From DAOMOD01 sp035444205 (GTDB taxonomy: Bacteria; Pseudomonadota; Gammaproteobacteria; Xanthomonadales; BPKI01), in contig DAOMOD010000001.1 of NCBI GenBank assembly GCA_035444205.1, forward strand, positions 5,378 through 69,377: DNA of 64,000 nucleotides. Reading direction: 5' to 3'. Numbering within the stretch: position 1 is the first letter of the stretch; each line of letters opens with the position of its first letter. The position numbers and the translations under genes were made by a program. Shown here one piece after another: positions 16,811 to 27,082 of the stretch. The notes beneath the pieces are model-generated. The model did not search any database, was not told where the DNA came from, and saw nothing but the letters and a program-made list of their open reading frames with translations.

Positions 16811-17997
16811 GCCGCAGGGACGTGTTCGATGTGGCAGTGGTCGGCGCCGGCATGGTCGGTGCGGCGGCGGCACTGGGGTTGGCAAAGCGGGGTGTCCGCG
16901 TCGCCCTGGTCGAGGCGCAGGAGCCGGCGCAGTGGCGAAGCGAGGACGACGTCGGTCTGCGCGTGTCGGCGCTGAGTCGCGCATCGCGCGATCTGCTGGC
17001 GCAGGTAGGTGTATGGGATGCCATCGCCGCCGCGCGTGTGGCGCCGTTCCGGCGCATGTGCGTGTGGGAAGAAGAGGGGGAGATCGCCTTCGATGCTGCC
17101 AGCGAGGGTCTGGCCGAGCTGGGGCATATCGTCGAGAACGCGCTGGTGGCCGACCGCCTGTGGGCGGCGCTCAAGCGCGAGTCCGCGTTGGAAATGCACT
17201 GTCCCGCCCAGGTGGCGGCGCTGTCGCAGGAGAGCAGCCACGCCACCCTGGCGTTCGCCACAGGCGGCAGCGTGCGCGCCCGCGTGGTGGTGGCCGCCGA
17301 CGGTGCGTCCTCGCCTCTGCGCGACATGGCCGGCATCGACGTGGACGGCCGCGACTACGGCCAGATGGGGCTGGTGCTGCACGTGCAGCCCGAACGGCCG
17401 CACCAGGACACCGCCTGGCAGCGCTTCGGGCCGGGCGGTCCACTGGCGCTGCTGCCCTTGTCCGACGGACGTTGCTCGATCGTGTGGACGCGACCCGCGG
17501 CCGAAGCCAGGCGACTGCTCGACGTGGCCGACGACGAACTCTCCGAGCGCTTGACCGAAGCCTCGGATGCGCGCCTCGGTCGCTTGCGTGTGGCCAGTCC
17601 GCGCGCCGCTTTCCCGCTCAGGCTGGGTCTGGCCCGGACCTACCAGGCGGGCCGCCTGGTGCTGGCCGGCGATGCCGCCCACGTGGTGCATCCGCTGGCG
17701 GGGCAGGGCGTGAACCTCGGGTTTCTGGACGTGGCGGCGCTGATGGATGTGATCGGCCGCGCCCGCGATGCCGGTCGCGATATCGGTGCAGTCGACGTGC
17801 TGCGCCGCTACGCGCGCTGGCGCCGCAGCGAGAACGCCATCGCCGCGCGCAGCTTCGATGCCATCGAGCGCCTGTTCGGCCATGAGCACCCGGCGGTGGC
17901 CGCCCTGCGCCGCCAGGGCCTGGCAGTAGCCGATCGCATCGCCCCACTGAAGCGATTCTTCATGCACAGGGCGGGCGACGGAAGATGGACATCATGA
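16807..17997 (+). CDS. UbiH/UbiF/VisC-family ubiquinone hydroxylase (second paralogue)
   Basis: 396 residues. Same fold as the preceding gene: FDVAVVGAGMVGAAAALGL (FAD), VVAADGASSPLRDMAGIDV, and a full GDAAHVVHPLAGQGVNLGFLDV motif. Two different family members are needed for the different ring positions; this one is the UbiI or UbiF counterpart, which I cannot separate by eye. It starts inside the ubiH stop and its own stop overlaps the gpx start, so all three genes are coupled. Confidence 0.9.
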   Translation: MSRRDVFDVAVVGAGMVGAAAALGLAKRGVRVALVEAQEPAQWRSEDDVGLRVSALSRASRDLLAQVGVWDAIAAARVAPFRRMCVWEEEGEIAFDAASEGLAELGHIVENALVADRLWAALKRESALEMHCPAQVAALSQESSHATLAFATGGSVRARVVVAADGASSPLRDMAGIDVDGRDYGQMGLVLHVQPERPHQDTAWQRFGPGGPLALLPLSDGRCSIVWTRPAAEARRLLDVADDELSERLTEASDARLGRLRVASPRAAFPLRLGLARTYQAGRLVLAGDAAHVVHPLAGQGVNLGFLDVAALMDVIGRARDAGRDIGAVDVLRRYARWRRSENAIAARSFDAIERLFGHEHPAVAALRRQGLAVADRIAPLKRFFMHRAGDGRWTS

Positions 17998-18479
17998 CTT
18001 CACTCCACGATTTTTCGCTGCCAGCCCTCGACGGCAAGCCGCTGCGTTTCGAGCGCTTCCGTGGAGGACCGGTGCTGCTGGTCAACGTTGCCAGCCAATG
18101 CGGATTGACGCCGCAGTACGCCGGGCTGGAAGCGCTGTGGCGCGAGTTCAGGGGGCGCGGGCTCACCATCGTCGGCCTGCCCTGCAACCAGTTTGGCGCG
18201 CAGGAGCCGGGCACGCCGCTCGAGATCCAGAGTTTCTGCAGCGTGAACTACGAGGTCAGCTTCCCGCTGACCGGGAAGATCGAGGTCAACGGGCCGGGGC
18301 GGCATCCGCTGTACCGCTGGCTGGCCGGCGACGATTCGCCGTATGCCGGCGACATTCGCTGGAACTTCGAGAAATTCCTGTGCGATGGCGAGGGGCGCCT
18401 GGTGATGCGCTTCGCGCCGCAGGTGACGCCCCAAGCGCCGGAGTTGCGTGCGGCGGTGGAGCAGTTGTTGAGGGATTGA
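17994..18479 (+). CDS. Glutathione peroxidase family protein
   Basis: 161 residues if translation starts at the second ATG (17994), which sits 9 bases after GGAAG and overlaps the previous stop as ATGA; the ATG at 17985 directly abuts that ribosome-binding site and is less likely. The active-site segment is VNVASQCGLTPQY with Cys36 where eukaryotic enzymes have selenocysteine. Gln in LPCNQFG and Trp in IRWNFEKF complete the catalytic set. Like other bacterial GPx proteins it probably reduces peroxides with thioredoxin. Its coupling to ubiquinone genes suggests lipid-peroxide defence, which is inference. Confidence 0.94.
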   Translation: MTSLHDFSLPALDGKPLRFERFRGGPVLLVNVASQCGLTPQYAGLEALWREFRGRGLTIVGLPCNQFGAQEPGTPLEIQSFCSVNYEVSFPLTGKIEVNGPGRHPLYRWLAGDDSPYAGDIRWNFEKFLCDGEGRLVMRFAPQVTPQAPELRAAVEQLLRD

Positions 18480-18520
18480 CTGTTGCGACCGGACGGTCGC
18501 GCACGAGGTGCGCTACAGGG

Positions 18521-18780
18521 CGGCTGTTGCAGGAGCCCACCCTGTGGGCGACCAGGGCGCAGCATCGAAGCGACGGGACGGTCGCGGCTGTCGCCGCTCC
18601 TACAGGTCGGCTGTTGCAGGAGCCCACCCTGTGGGCGACCAGGGCGCAGCATCGAAGCGACGGGACGGTCGCGGCTGTCGCCGCTCCTACAGGTCGGCTG
18701 TTGTAGGAGCCCACCCTGTGGGCGACAAGGGCGCGCGATCGAAGCGAAGGGACGGTCGCGCACGAGGTGCGCTCCTACAG
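18521..18780. repeat. 87-bp tandem repeat made of paired REPs, three copies
   Basis: Copies begin at 18521, 18608 and 18695, exactly 87 bases apart. The first two are identical; the third has diverged in its second half (GCGCACGAGGTGCGC instead of GCGGCTGTCGCCGC). Each copy holds one direct and one inverted REP, so the unit is a BIME. The last REP supplies the TAG stop of rlmM (18775-18777). The whole 18480-18774 region contains nothing else. Confidence 0.92.
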
Positions 18781-19812
18781 GGGGATCGCCAGCACGGTGA
18801 TCTCCTCGCGGTCGTGGTAGAGCTGGCGCGCGCGTACATCGAGGCGCATGCCGCTGTCCTCGCGCAAAAGGTCGAGGCACAGGCGTGTTTCCTGCCAGCG
18901 CTTCTTCATGGGCAGCTTGAGGTTGAACAGGACGCGCCGGGCCAGTCCTTCGCGCAACCACGCGGCCATGAGTGCGGCGATACGGCGCGGCTGCTCGACC
19001 ATGNNNNNNNNNNCGCATACCAGCCAGTCGGCGGGCTGCGAGGGGCGAAAGCGGAAGCCGTCCTCGCGGCGATGCTCGATCAGCCCGGTGGCGATGGCGG
19101 CATCGGCCAGCGGGCCGTTGTCGACAGCGATGACGTGCAGACCCTGCCGCGCCAGCACCCAACTCCAGCCGCCCGGCGCGGCACCCAGATCGACCGCGCC
19201 CATGCCGGGTTTCAACCAGCGCGCGCGCTCCTCGTCGTCCAGCAGTACATGCAGCGCTTCGTCCAGCTTGAGTGCCGAGCGGCTCGGCGCCTGCCGCGCC
19301 AGGCGCAGGCGCGGGATGCCCTGCGGCCAGGGCGCGCTGCCGGCGTCGCCGAGGGCGATCAGTACGCGCGATCCGTGCGGAAAGCACAGGTGCAGGCGCG
19401 GACCGCGCGGGTCGATGCGATCGCGCTTGCGCAGCGCAGCCGCGGCGGCATGCCCGAACTTGCGGCAGAAGGTGGCCAGCGACTTGCCCGCGTCGGAGTC
19501 CGGATGCTCGACGCGCACCTCGGCGAAGCCATGATCGACCGCATCGAGTGTTGCGAGAATCGGGGTCAGACGATCTTCGGTCGGCATGGCGTCGATATCG
19601 GCAATCACGGCCAGTCGCTGGCGGGCGAAGATCAGCGTGCGCCAGGGAAGCGTCGCAGCCAGAGCCTCGGGCGACTCGCAGAACCACTCGACGAAGGCGC
19701 TGCCGTGCTCGGTGCGCGCGTAGCCGGGATGGCGCTCACCTGCGCGTTCTGCGATCTCGGCCGCGCACTCGGCCTCGAAGCCAGCCCTGCAGTAGAGCAG
19801 CAGTGCGTTCAA
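18775..19812 (-). CDS. rlmM: 23S rRNA 2'-O-ribose methyltransferase RlmM (interrupted by a 10-N assembly gap)
   Basis: 345 residues counting four unknown ones. RlmM methylates C2498 of 23S rRNA. The N-terminal THUMP-like part begins LLLYCRAGFEAECAAEI; the SAM-binding motif DLGAAPGGWSWVL and the catalytic-lysine segment FNLKLPMKKRW are intact. The family motif WLVCDMVEQP is broken by 10 N at 19004-19013. The flanking bases (TGCG...CATG on the coding strand) need a single A to restore Cys-Asp-Met, so the real gene is almost certainly intact with one base in the gap. Its TAG stop comes from a REP. Confidence 0.95.
   Translation of the reverse strand: MNALLLYCRAGFEAECAAEIAERAGERHPGYARTEHGSAFVEWFCESPEALAATLPWRTLIFARQRLAVIADIDAMPTEDRLTPILATLDAVDHGFAEVRVEHPDSDAGKSLATFCRKFGHAAAAALRKRDRIDPRGPRLHLCFPHGSRVLIALGDAGSAPWPQGIPRLRLARQAPSRSALKLDEALHVLLDDEERARWLKPGMGAVDLGAAPGGWSWVLARQGLHVIAVDNGPLADAAIATGLIEHRREDGFRFRPSQPADWLVCXXXXMVEQPRRIAALMAAWLREGLARRVLFNLKLPMKKRWQETRLCLDLLREDSGMRLDVRARQLYHDREEITVLAIPL
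19004..19013. other. Assembly gap of 10 N inside rlmM
   Basis: A fixed-length run of 10 N. Conserved protein sequence on both sides predicts that only about one base (A, completing GAC for Asp) is missing, so this is a placeholder join and not a real 10-base insertion. Confidence 0.9.
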
Positions 19813-19839
19813 TCCGGACCGGCCAGGTCGCGCCGTGCG

Positions 19840-20538
19840 CTACGGCACACCGAGCAGCTCGCACAGCTCGGTCAGCGTGTCCACCGTGGCATGTGGCTCG
19901 GCGGCGCTGTCCGGTACCGCGCCACCGCTGCTCTGGCCGCGCCGCACCCACACCGTGTTCATGCCAAGCGCACGTGCCGGGGCGATGTCGTGGAAGCGGC
20001 TCTGGGCGGCATGCAGGATGCGCTCGGGCGGCACGCCGAGTGCTTCGATCAGGCGCCTGAAATTGGCCGGGTCGGGCTTGTAGCTGCCGATGTCCTCGGC
20101 GGTCAGCACCAGGTCGAAAGGCCGGCCCAGGGCGTTCTGGGTAGCCTCGAAAAGATCGCGGTCGACATTGGACAGTACCGCCAGCCGGTAGCGTTTCTTC
20201 AGCCGCGCCAGGCCCTCCACGCTGTCCGCGAAGGGCGGCCACTGGGCCATGCTCTCGCTCAGTCGATTTTCCTCGCCGGGTTCGAGGCGCAGCCCGAAGT
20301 TCTGCGCGATGCCGAGCATGCACAGGGCCTGGACATCCCGGTAGCTGCGGTACGGTGGCCGCTCGGCACGCGCCTCGACTTCGGCGTAGATTGACAGCAC
20401 CGCCGGCACCAGCAGGGTGCGGTCGGCACGCATGAACAACGACGACACCGCCCCCGCAATTCCCCGTTCCCAGTCGATCAGGGTGCCGTAGCAGTCGAAG
20501 CTGATGGTGTCGATGTCGGTGGGGATGGGGGTGGTCAT
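19840..20538 (-). CDS. Haloacid dehalogenase type II-like HAD hydrolase
   Basis: 232 residues. HAD motif I is SFDCYGTLIDWE (Asp nucleophile), motif II LAVLSNVDRD, the lysine is in GSYKPDPANF and the acidic motif is RFHDIAPARALGM. Length and the DCYGTLIDWE signature match L-2-haloacid dehalogenases and their phosphatase relatives; the real substrate is unknown. It is followed 27 bases later by rlmM and preceded by the GGGCCTA element. Confidence 0.9.
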   Translation of the reverse strand: MTTPIPTDIDTISFDCYGTLIDWERGIAGAVSSLFMRADRTLLVPAVLSIYAEVEARAERPPYRSYRDVQALCMLGIAQNFGLRLEPGEENRLSESMAQWPPFADSVEGLARLKKRYRLAVLSNVDRDLFEATQNALGRPFDLVLTAEDIGSYKPDPANFRRLIEALGVPPERILHAAQSRFHDIAPARALGMNTVWVRRGQSSGGAVPDSAAEPHATVDTLTELCELLGVP

Positions 20539-20561
20539 GGTAGGGCGGTGGTTGGGGGTCG

Positions 20562-20746
20562 AGGGCCTTGGGCCTAGGGCTTTAGGGCTTAGGGCCTAGG
20601 GCCTAGGGCTTAGGGCCTAGAGGTGACAAGGTTGAAGTGCAGAGTCGAATTCGATGCGCCTCGTTGTGCGTTAGCGTCATGGATCCTGAAGAAGGTGGTT
20701 TCGCGGGCGTTTCCCCTAGGCCCTAGGCCCTAAGCCCTAGGCCCTC
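20562..20746. repeat. Inverted GGGCCTA heptamer element (element A)
   Basis: A left array of GGGCCTA-type heptamers (20562-20622, with GGGCTTA and GGGCTTT variants), a 90-base spacer, and the complementary CCCTAGG array (20713-20746). The spacer begins near TGACAAG and carries TTCGATGCGC (20650-20659) and GCGGGCGTTTCCCC at its far end. The RNA from either strand could form one very long hairpin. It fills the space between the HAD gene start and the deaminase stop. Confidence 0.9.
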
Positions 20747-20751
20747 AAAAC

Positions 20752-21324
20752 TCAATACATCCTCCCCCCCCGCTCCGAATACAGTCTCAGCACCGCGCAC
20801 GCCTCCGCACGCAGGACGTCGCGCCGTACGGCGATGCCGCGACGTTCGAGTTCGCCGATCCAGTCGGCTGGCAGCGGGCCCTCGTCGAATTCGGTGAGGG
20901 ATTCCACGTCCTCGCCGCGCGCGCCGATCACAAGCTCGCTGATGCCGGCCCAGAAGGTGGCACCGTAGCATTGACAGCAGGGTTGCGCGGATGTCGCCAG
21001 GGTGTAGCGGCCGCCGTCATCGTCGAGGCGGAAGCGCCCCAGCGTCTGCTGGGCGCTCATGTAGGCCATCATTTCTGCGTGGGCGGCCGAGCAGTTCTGC
21101 GGCACCACCTGGTTGACGCCGACGCCGGCCAGACGGCCCTCGCCGTCGAAAAGTGCGGCACCGAAGGGGCCGCCGCCGTCTGACATCACGTTGCGTCGCG
21201 AAAGCTCGATGGCCAGCGCCACCTTGTCGGCATCCTGCTTATAACGCGTGTCGATGCCGGTGAACTCGGCCATCCACGCGGGCAGGCTGAGGTGCACCTC
21301 GAGGCCGATCACGGTCGCACCCAA
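20752..21324 (-). CDS. Cytidine/guanine-type nucleoside deaminase
   Basis: 190 residues, a CDA-fold zinc deaminase: the catalytic AHAEMMAY (HAE) and PCCQCYGA (PCxxC) motifs are both present, with PFGAALFD upstream. The closest types are guanine deaminase and CMP/dCMP-like deaminases; the C-terminal LYSERGGRMY ends abruptly but completely. An in-frame ATG at MAEFTGID could be the true start. The stop lies 5 bases from element A. Substrate unknown. Confidence 0.88.
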   Translation of the reverse strand: MGATVIGLEVHLSLPAWMAEFTGIDTRYKQDADKVALAIELSRRNVMSDGGGPFGAALFDGEGRLAGVGVNQVVPQNCSAAHAEMMAYMSAQQTLGRFRLDDDGGRYTLATSAQPCCQCYGATFWAGISELVIGARGEDVESLTEFDEGPLPADWIGELERRGIAVRRDVLRAEACAVLRLYSERGGRMY

Positions 21325-21470
21325 TGCATCTTTTCAGGCTCGATGCTTCGGCAACGGCCATCGACGCAGGCAGCGAGGGTCAGGCTCGGCAGGCGGGACA
21401 GAACGTGCATGGCCGGCACTCTGCCTTGCACGTCCCGGCTGCGCAAGCCGACAGCCTGCCGAAGCGCCTT

Positions 21471-23186
<1,716 letters not shown>

Positions 23187-23351
23187 GGCAGGTGATGACA
23201 ATGGGGACCGCGCAGTTTATCCGACCAGGACGCGGCGCGACCCATGGTCTGAACAGCGAAGACTGAACACTGAAAACGCTCTCCAGACAGACCCATTGTC
23301 CCAACCCGCCGCTCGACGCAAGATAGTGCCAAGCCCATCGAGACCCACCCC

Positions 23352-23585
23352 ATGCGCACCGTATACCGAGCCGACAGTCTGCTCGACGCCCATGTCGCCA
23401 AGGGGCTGCTGGAATCCGAAGGCATCGCCTGCCATGTCTCCGGCGGCTATCTGGCGGGCGGCATCGGTGAACTGCCTCCGCTGGGCGTGGTGCAGGTGCT
23501 GGTGGCCGACCACGACGAAGCGCGTGCGCACGACGTGCTCGCGGTGCTGCAGGAGGGCCCCGGCGACGGCGTGTTCGAGGCTTAG
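23352..23585 (+). CDS. DUF2007-family putative signal-transducing protein
   Basis: 77 residues. The pattern RTVYRADSLLDAHVAKGLLESEGI, a Gly-rich middle (GGYLAGGIGELPPLG) and VQVLVADHDEARAHDVL is the DUF2007 domain, a small alpha/beta module resembling the C-terminus of PII-like or GlnB-like proteins. Role unknown. The diguanylate cyclase gene starts 77 bases downstream. Confidence 0.88.
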   Translation: MRTVYRADSLLDAHVAKGLLESEGIACHVSGGYLAGGIGELPPLGVVQVLVADHDEARAHDVLAVLQEGPGDGVFEA

Positions 23586-23661
23586 GCCGGGCAGCGCCGC
23601 GTACCCGGACCTGCTCAAGGGGTCCCTGGCCGCGTTGACCCCTCCACGACCTGCGCCCATC

Positions 23662-25968
23662 ATGGGCGACCTTGCCGGGTGGGAGCGACGGGTGGCGCGC
23701 TTGGACTGTCGTCGGTGGTTGGGCCTGCTGGCCGCGATCGCGGTGGCCTGTCTGCCTGCGCCATCGGCGCTGGCCGAAACGGAGTCGGTGCCCCTGGTCC
23801 TGGCAGTCTACGATGCCGGGCCGCACCCCCCGGATCGCGACGACATTCTCGCTGGCCGCTACGACACCAGTTTTTCCAGGGTTCCGCTGGAGGAGCTGCG
23901 CATCGGTCCGCCGGGACGCACGTTCTGGTTGCGTCTGGACATCTCCCTGCCGACTGCTTCGGAGCGGGACCTGTTCGAGGGCCACTGGCTGCTCGCGCTG
24001 AATCGGGTTCCGGCGGAGACCATCGAGGTCTTCGTCGAGCAGGAAAGGGCTGGTTGGAGCACACAGCCGGAGAGCTTCTTCCAGCCCGGGCCCCAAGCCC
24101 TGACCCTTGGCGGTGGCTTCTTTTTCCGCCTGCCTCGCGATGGTGCGCAGACCATGCGTGTGTATCTCAGGGTGGTGAGCGAGGTGCGGGTCGACCTCAA
24201 TCCGCGCATCGTGCGCGAGGGCGACACGCTGGCCGCCGACCGCGGCTTGAGCAACCTGTTCACAGCCATCTACACCGCGTTCCTGGTGCTGCTGCTGATC
24301 AACCTGATCCTGTATGCCGCGTTGCGCGATCCCGCATACCTGGCCTTCGTTGCCTGGGGCGGCGCGGTGTTCATGCTGGTTCTTTCCGCCAACGGCCACC
24401 TCTATGGCGTCTACGGCCTGGGATGGCTGGGCACCTGGGGGGCTCTTGGCATCCATGCATTCGCGTTCCTGTCGGCGGCGTCCTCGGTGTGGCTGTTCCG
24501 CGCGTTTGCCGACAGTGCCCGTTTCGACGCGCCCCTGGACCGAAGCCTGAAATGGTACGGCTGGGCTTTGCTCGGTCTGGCCCTGGTCTGCGTACCGAAC
24601 GTGCGTGCCTGGGTGCCGGTCATGCAGCTCAGCGCCGATTCCGTGCTGGTCGCGACCAGCCTGCTGCTGCTGATGGCAAGCCTGCGCGTATGGAGGGCTG
24701 GCAGCACGATGGCGCGGGCATTTTTCTGGGTGTGGCTGCTGCTTGGCGTATGCGTGCTGGTGCGCGTAGCCCTGGGGGTCGGTCTGCCCGTCCCCCACGG
24801 CATCGGCCTGTACGGCTATCAGGTGGGCGCCGCCATGGCCGCCTTTCTGTTCTCCGTGGTGCTGGCCGAGCGCGTCATCGAGTTTCGCCACCAGCGCGAT
24901 CGCGCCAAGTTGCTCAAGGACCAGGTGGATGCGACCTTGCGCCTGGAACAGACGCGGCGCAGCTTTGTCGACGGCCTGCACGAGGTACTCTCCCGATCCG
25001 GCGCCGGCGATGCCGAGTGGGTGGCGCTCAAGCGGCTGATGTCGGATCTTCCGCCACTCATCCCACAGCAGTGCTCGGCAGTCGTCGTCAAGGGACATCA
25101 AGGCAAGGACTACCTGTTCTGCGAGCCGCCCGAGGAGAAGAGCCATTTCGGCCGCCTGCTCAAGGCGCGCCTCGATGCGCTGCGCGGAATCTGTCGCGCG
25201 CGGACCCCGATGGTGGTCAAGCTGGAGGAGCCCGGCGAAGGCAAGGAGCCGGCACGCAGCAGCACATACGCCGTAGTCCCGCTGCCGCTGGCCGGGTCCG
25301 GCTGGGGCGCGCTGCTGCTGGAGCGGTCGCCCTGGGAGGACTTCACGGCGGATGAGTTGAAGACCGCCCAGGAGTTCGCCAGGGTGGCGCTCGATACGGC
25401 GAAGCAGGTGATGTCGCATGTCAACCTGCAACGCGAGGCCGAGTCGGATCCGCTGACCGGTGCGCTCAATCGCCGTGCCGGCGACGCCGCACTGGAGTCC
25501 GCCCTGAAAGCCGCCATCGGCCAGCGCCTGCCGCTTACCGTGCTGTTCGTCGATCTCGACTACTTCAAGGCGGTCAACGACATGCACGGTCATGCGATCG
25601 GCGACTGTTGCCTGATCGCGGTGGCTGAAGTCATTGCCAGCCAGCTCGATGCGGGCGACAGCCTGGCACGTTACGGTGGCGAGGAATTCCAGGTGGTTCT
25701 CCCCGGCCGCAGTCTGACCCAGGCACGCGACCTGGCCGAGCGCATGCGCAAGGCCGTGGCGCGCACCAAGATCGACTGCAACGGACTCAAACTCACGCTG
25801 ACGATCAGTGTCGGCGTGGCCGCGCGTCAGGCCGAGGATGCCACCATCCAGACCCTGCAGGAGCGTGCCGACAAGGCCTTGTACAAAGCCAAGGCCAGCG
25901 GCCGCAATTGCGTCGCCACGCTGGCGCCGACCGACCTCAGCGGCCACGGTATCCCGGGTATCTACTGA
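23662..25968 (+). CDS. Membrane diguanylate cyclase with 7TMR-DISM sensor
   Basis: 768 residues from ATG at 23662. Order: signal peptide to about residue 38 (ending PSALAE), a periplasmic 7TMR-DISM extracellular domain (about 40-190, with the typical GRTFWLRLDISLP and VYLRVVSEV), seven transmembrane helices (about 195-410), a coiled linker, a GAF-like region (about 440-600) and a GGDEF domain with YGGEEF at 671-676. The active site is intact, so it should make cyclic di-GMP. The RxxD inhibitory site is not present (Asp at the Arg position before GGEEF), so product inhibition through that site is unlikely. Signal sensed is unknown; DISM domains often bind carbohydrates. Confidence 0.93.
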   Translation: MGDLAGWERRVARLDCRRWLGLLAAIAVACLPAPSALAETESVPLVLAVYDAGPHPPDRDDILAGRYDTSFSRVPLEELRIGPPGRTFWLRLDISLPTASERDLFEGHWLLALNRVPAETIEVFVEQERAGWSTQPESFFQPGPQALTLGGGFFFRLPRDGAQTMRVYLRVVSEVRVDLNPRIVREGDTLAADRGLSNLFTAIYTAFLVLLLINLILYAALRDPAYLAFVAWGGAVFMLVLSANGHLYGVYGLGWLGTWGALGIHAFAFLSAASSVWLFRAFADSARFDAPLDRSLKWYGWALLGLALVCVPNVRAWVPVMQLSADSVLVATSLLLLMASLRVWRAGSTMARAFFWVWLLLGVCVLVRVALGVGLPVPHGIGLYGYQVGAAMAAFLFSVVLAERVIEFRHQRDRAKLLKDQVDATLRLEQTRRSFVDGLHEVLSRSGAGDAEWVALKRLMSDLPPLIPQQCSAVVVKGHQGKDYLFCEPPEEKSHFGRLLKARLDALRGICRARTPMVVKLEEPGEGKEPARSSTYAVVPLPLAGSGWGALLLERSPWEDFTADELKTAQEFARVALDTAKQVMSHVNLQREAESDPLTGALNRRAGDAALESALKAAIGQRLPLTVLFVDLDYFKAVNDMHGHAIGDCCLIAVAEVIASQLDAGDSLARYGGEEFQVVLPGRSLTQARDLAERMRKAVARTKIDCNGLKLTLTISVGVAARQAEDATIQTLQERADKALYKAKASGRNCVATLAPTDLSGHGIPGIY

Positions 25969-25982
25969 AACCACGCGCCGCG

Positions 25983-26861
25983 ATGATTTCGTATCCACCA
26001 CGCGCGCTGGTCGCGATGCTGGCCGGTGCGGCCTGCCTCAGCACCGGCGCGGTCTGGGTCAAGCTCGCCGAAGTGCCGCCCAGCGTCTCTGCCTTCTGGC
26101 GCATGGCTTTCGGCGCGCTGTTCCTTGGCATCTGGCTGTTGTGGACCCGACGTCCCTTCCTGGCGCGCGGCAAGGGTTCCGGGCTCTACTTGCTGGCGGC
26201 TCTGGCCTTTGCCATCGACCTGTTCCTGTATCACCGCAGCATCCTGCTGGTGGGCCCTGGATTGGCCACCCTGCTCGCCAACTTCCAGGTGTTCGTGCTG
26301 GCCGTGGTCGGTGGGCTGCTGTTTCGCGAGGTTCTGGGGCCGCGCTTCTTCGGTGGACTGGCGATGGCAGTCGCCGGACTTTGGCTGATGGTCGGCATCG
26401 GCTGGGCTGCCTTCACGCCCGAGTACCGCGTCGGCGTCTGGTTCGGCCTCGCCACCGCGCTGGCCTATGCCACCTACATCCTGCTGCTGCGTCGTGCTCA
26501 GCAGGCGGTGGGCGCCAGTCGTCCCGAGACCGGCCTGTGGCAGGTGAGCCTGGCCTGTGCCGCGATGATGTGGCTGTCGGTGGCGGTGGAAGGCCACAGC
26601 GTGGTGGTGACCGATGCGACCAGCCTCGGCTACCTGGCCCTGCTCGGCCTGGTCACCCAGGTCGGCGGCTGGCTGCTGATCCTGTACGCCATCCCGCGCC
26701 TGCCGGCGTCGCTGGTGGGACTGCTGCTCCTGCTGCAACCCTCGTTGGCCTTCGTCTGGGACGTGTGGCTGTTCGCCCGGCCGGTCACCAGCGCCGAAGG
26801 CCTGGGGATCGCCCTGGCGTTGGCCGGGATCTTTTTCGGTACGGTGCGGCGTCGCGCCTGA
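25983..26861 (+). CDS. EamA/DMT-superfamily transporter
   Basis: 292 residues with about ten hydrophobic helices in two repeated halves of five, the EamA layout. The first half begins ALVAMLAGAACLSTGAVWVKLAEV and has the conserved FWRMAFGALFL; the second half ends SLVGLLLLLQPSLAFVWD, a signature of the family. Substrate (often amino acids, nucleosides or drugs) cannot be predicted. It starts 14 bases after the diguanylate cyclase stop, so they may share a transcript. Confidence 0.92.
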   Translation: MISYPPRALVAMLAGAACLSTGAVWVKLAEVPPSVSAFWRMAFGALFLGIWLLWTRRPFLARGKGSGLYLLAALAFAIDLFLYHRSILLVGPGLATLLANFQVFVLAVVGGLLFREVLGPRFFGGLAMAVAGLWLMVGIGWAAFTPEYRVGVWFGLATALAYATYILLLRRAQQAVGASRPETGLWQVSLACAAMMWLSVAVEGHSVVVTDATSLGYLALLGLVTQVGGWLLILYAIPRLPASLVGLLLLLQPSLAFVWDVWLFARPVTSAEGLGIALALAGIFFGTVRRRA

Positions 26862-26886
26862 ACGCGTGGACCGCACACGTAGTGCC

Positions 26887-26971
26887 GAGCCCTTTGACGG
26901 GGCTCAGGACATGCTTGCTCGGCACCGTCCCTTCCGGCATTTCGCGACGCTTGAGCGGAGCAAGCTCCGCT
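26887..26971. terminator. Two hairpins after the EamA gene
   Basis: GAGCCC (26887-26892) pairs with GGGCTC (26900-26905), and AGCGGAG (26954-26960) pairs with CTCCGCT (26965-26971) across a CAAG loop. Neither is followed by a clear T run, so rho-independent termination is only possible. The rest of 26862-27082 shows nothing else. Confidence 0.4.
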
Positions 26972-27082
26972 CTAGGAACAGCCCGAGCCCCGCTTTGTTC
27001 CTGTGGTGGTGAACCGGCTCGGCAGCATCCCCTCGTTGCACGCGGATGCCTACAATGGAGCCCCCACCACGGCCCGACCCGC

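Noticed and set aside
18521..18780. CRISPR array
   Set aside because: The 87-bp units are contiguous REP pairs without unique spacers and there are no cas genes.
20562..20746. Telomere-like repeats, suggesting a linear chromosome end
   Set aside because: The arrays are internal, short, inverted and flanked by ordinary genes, and other unit sequences take the same layout.
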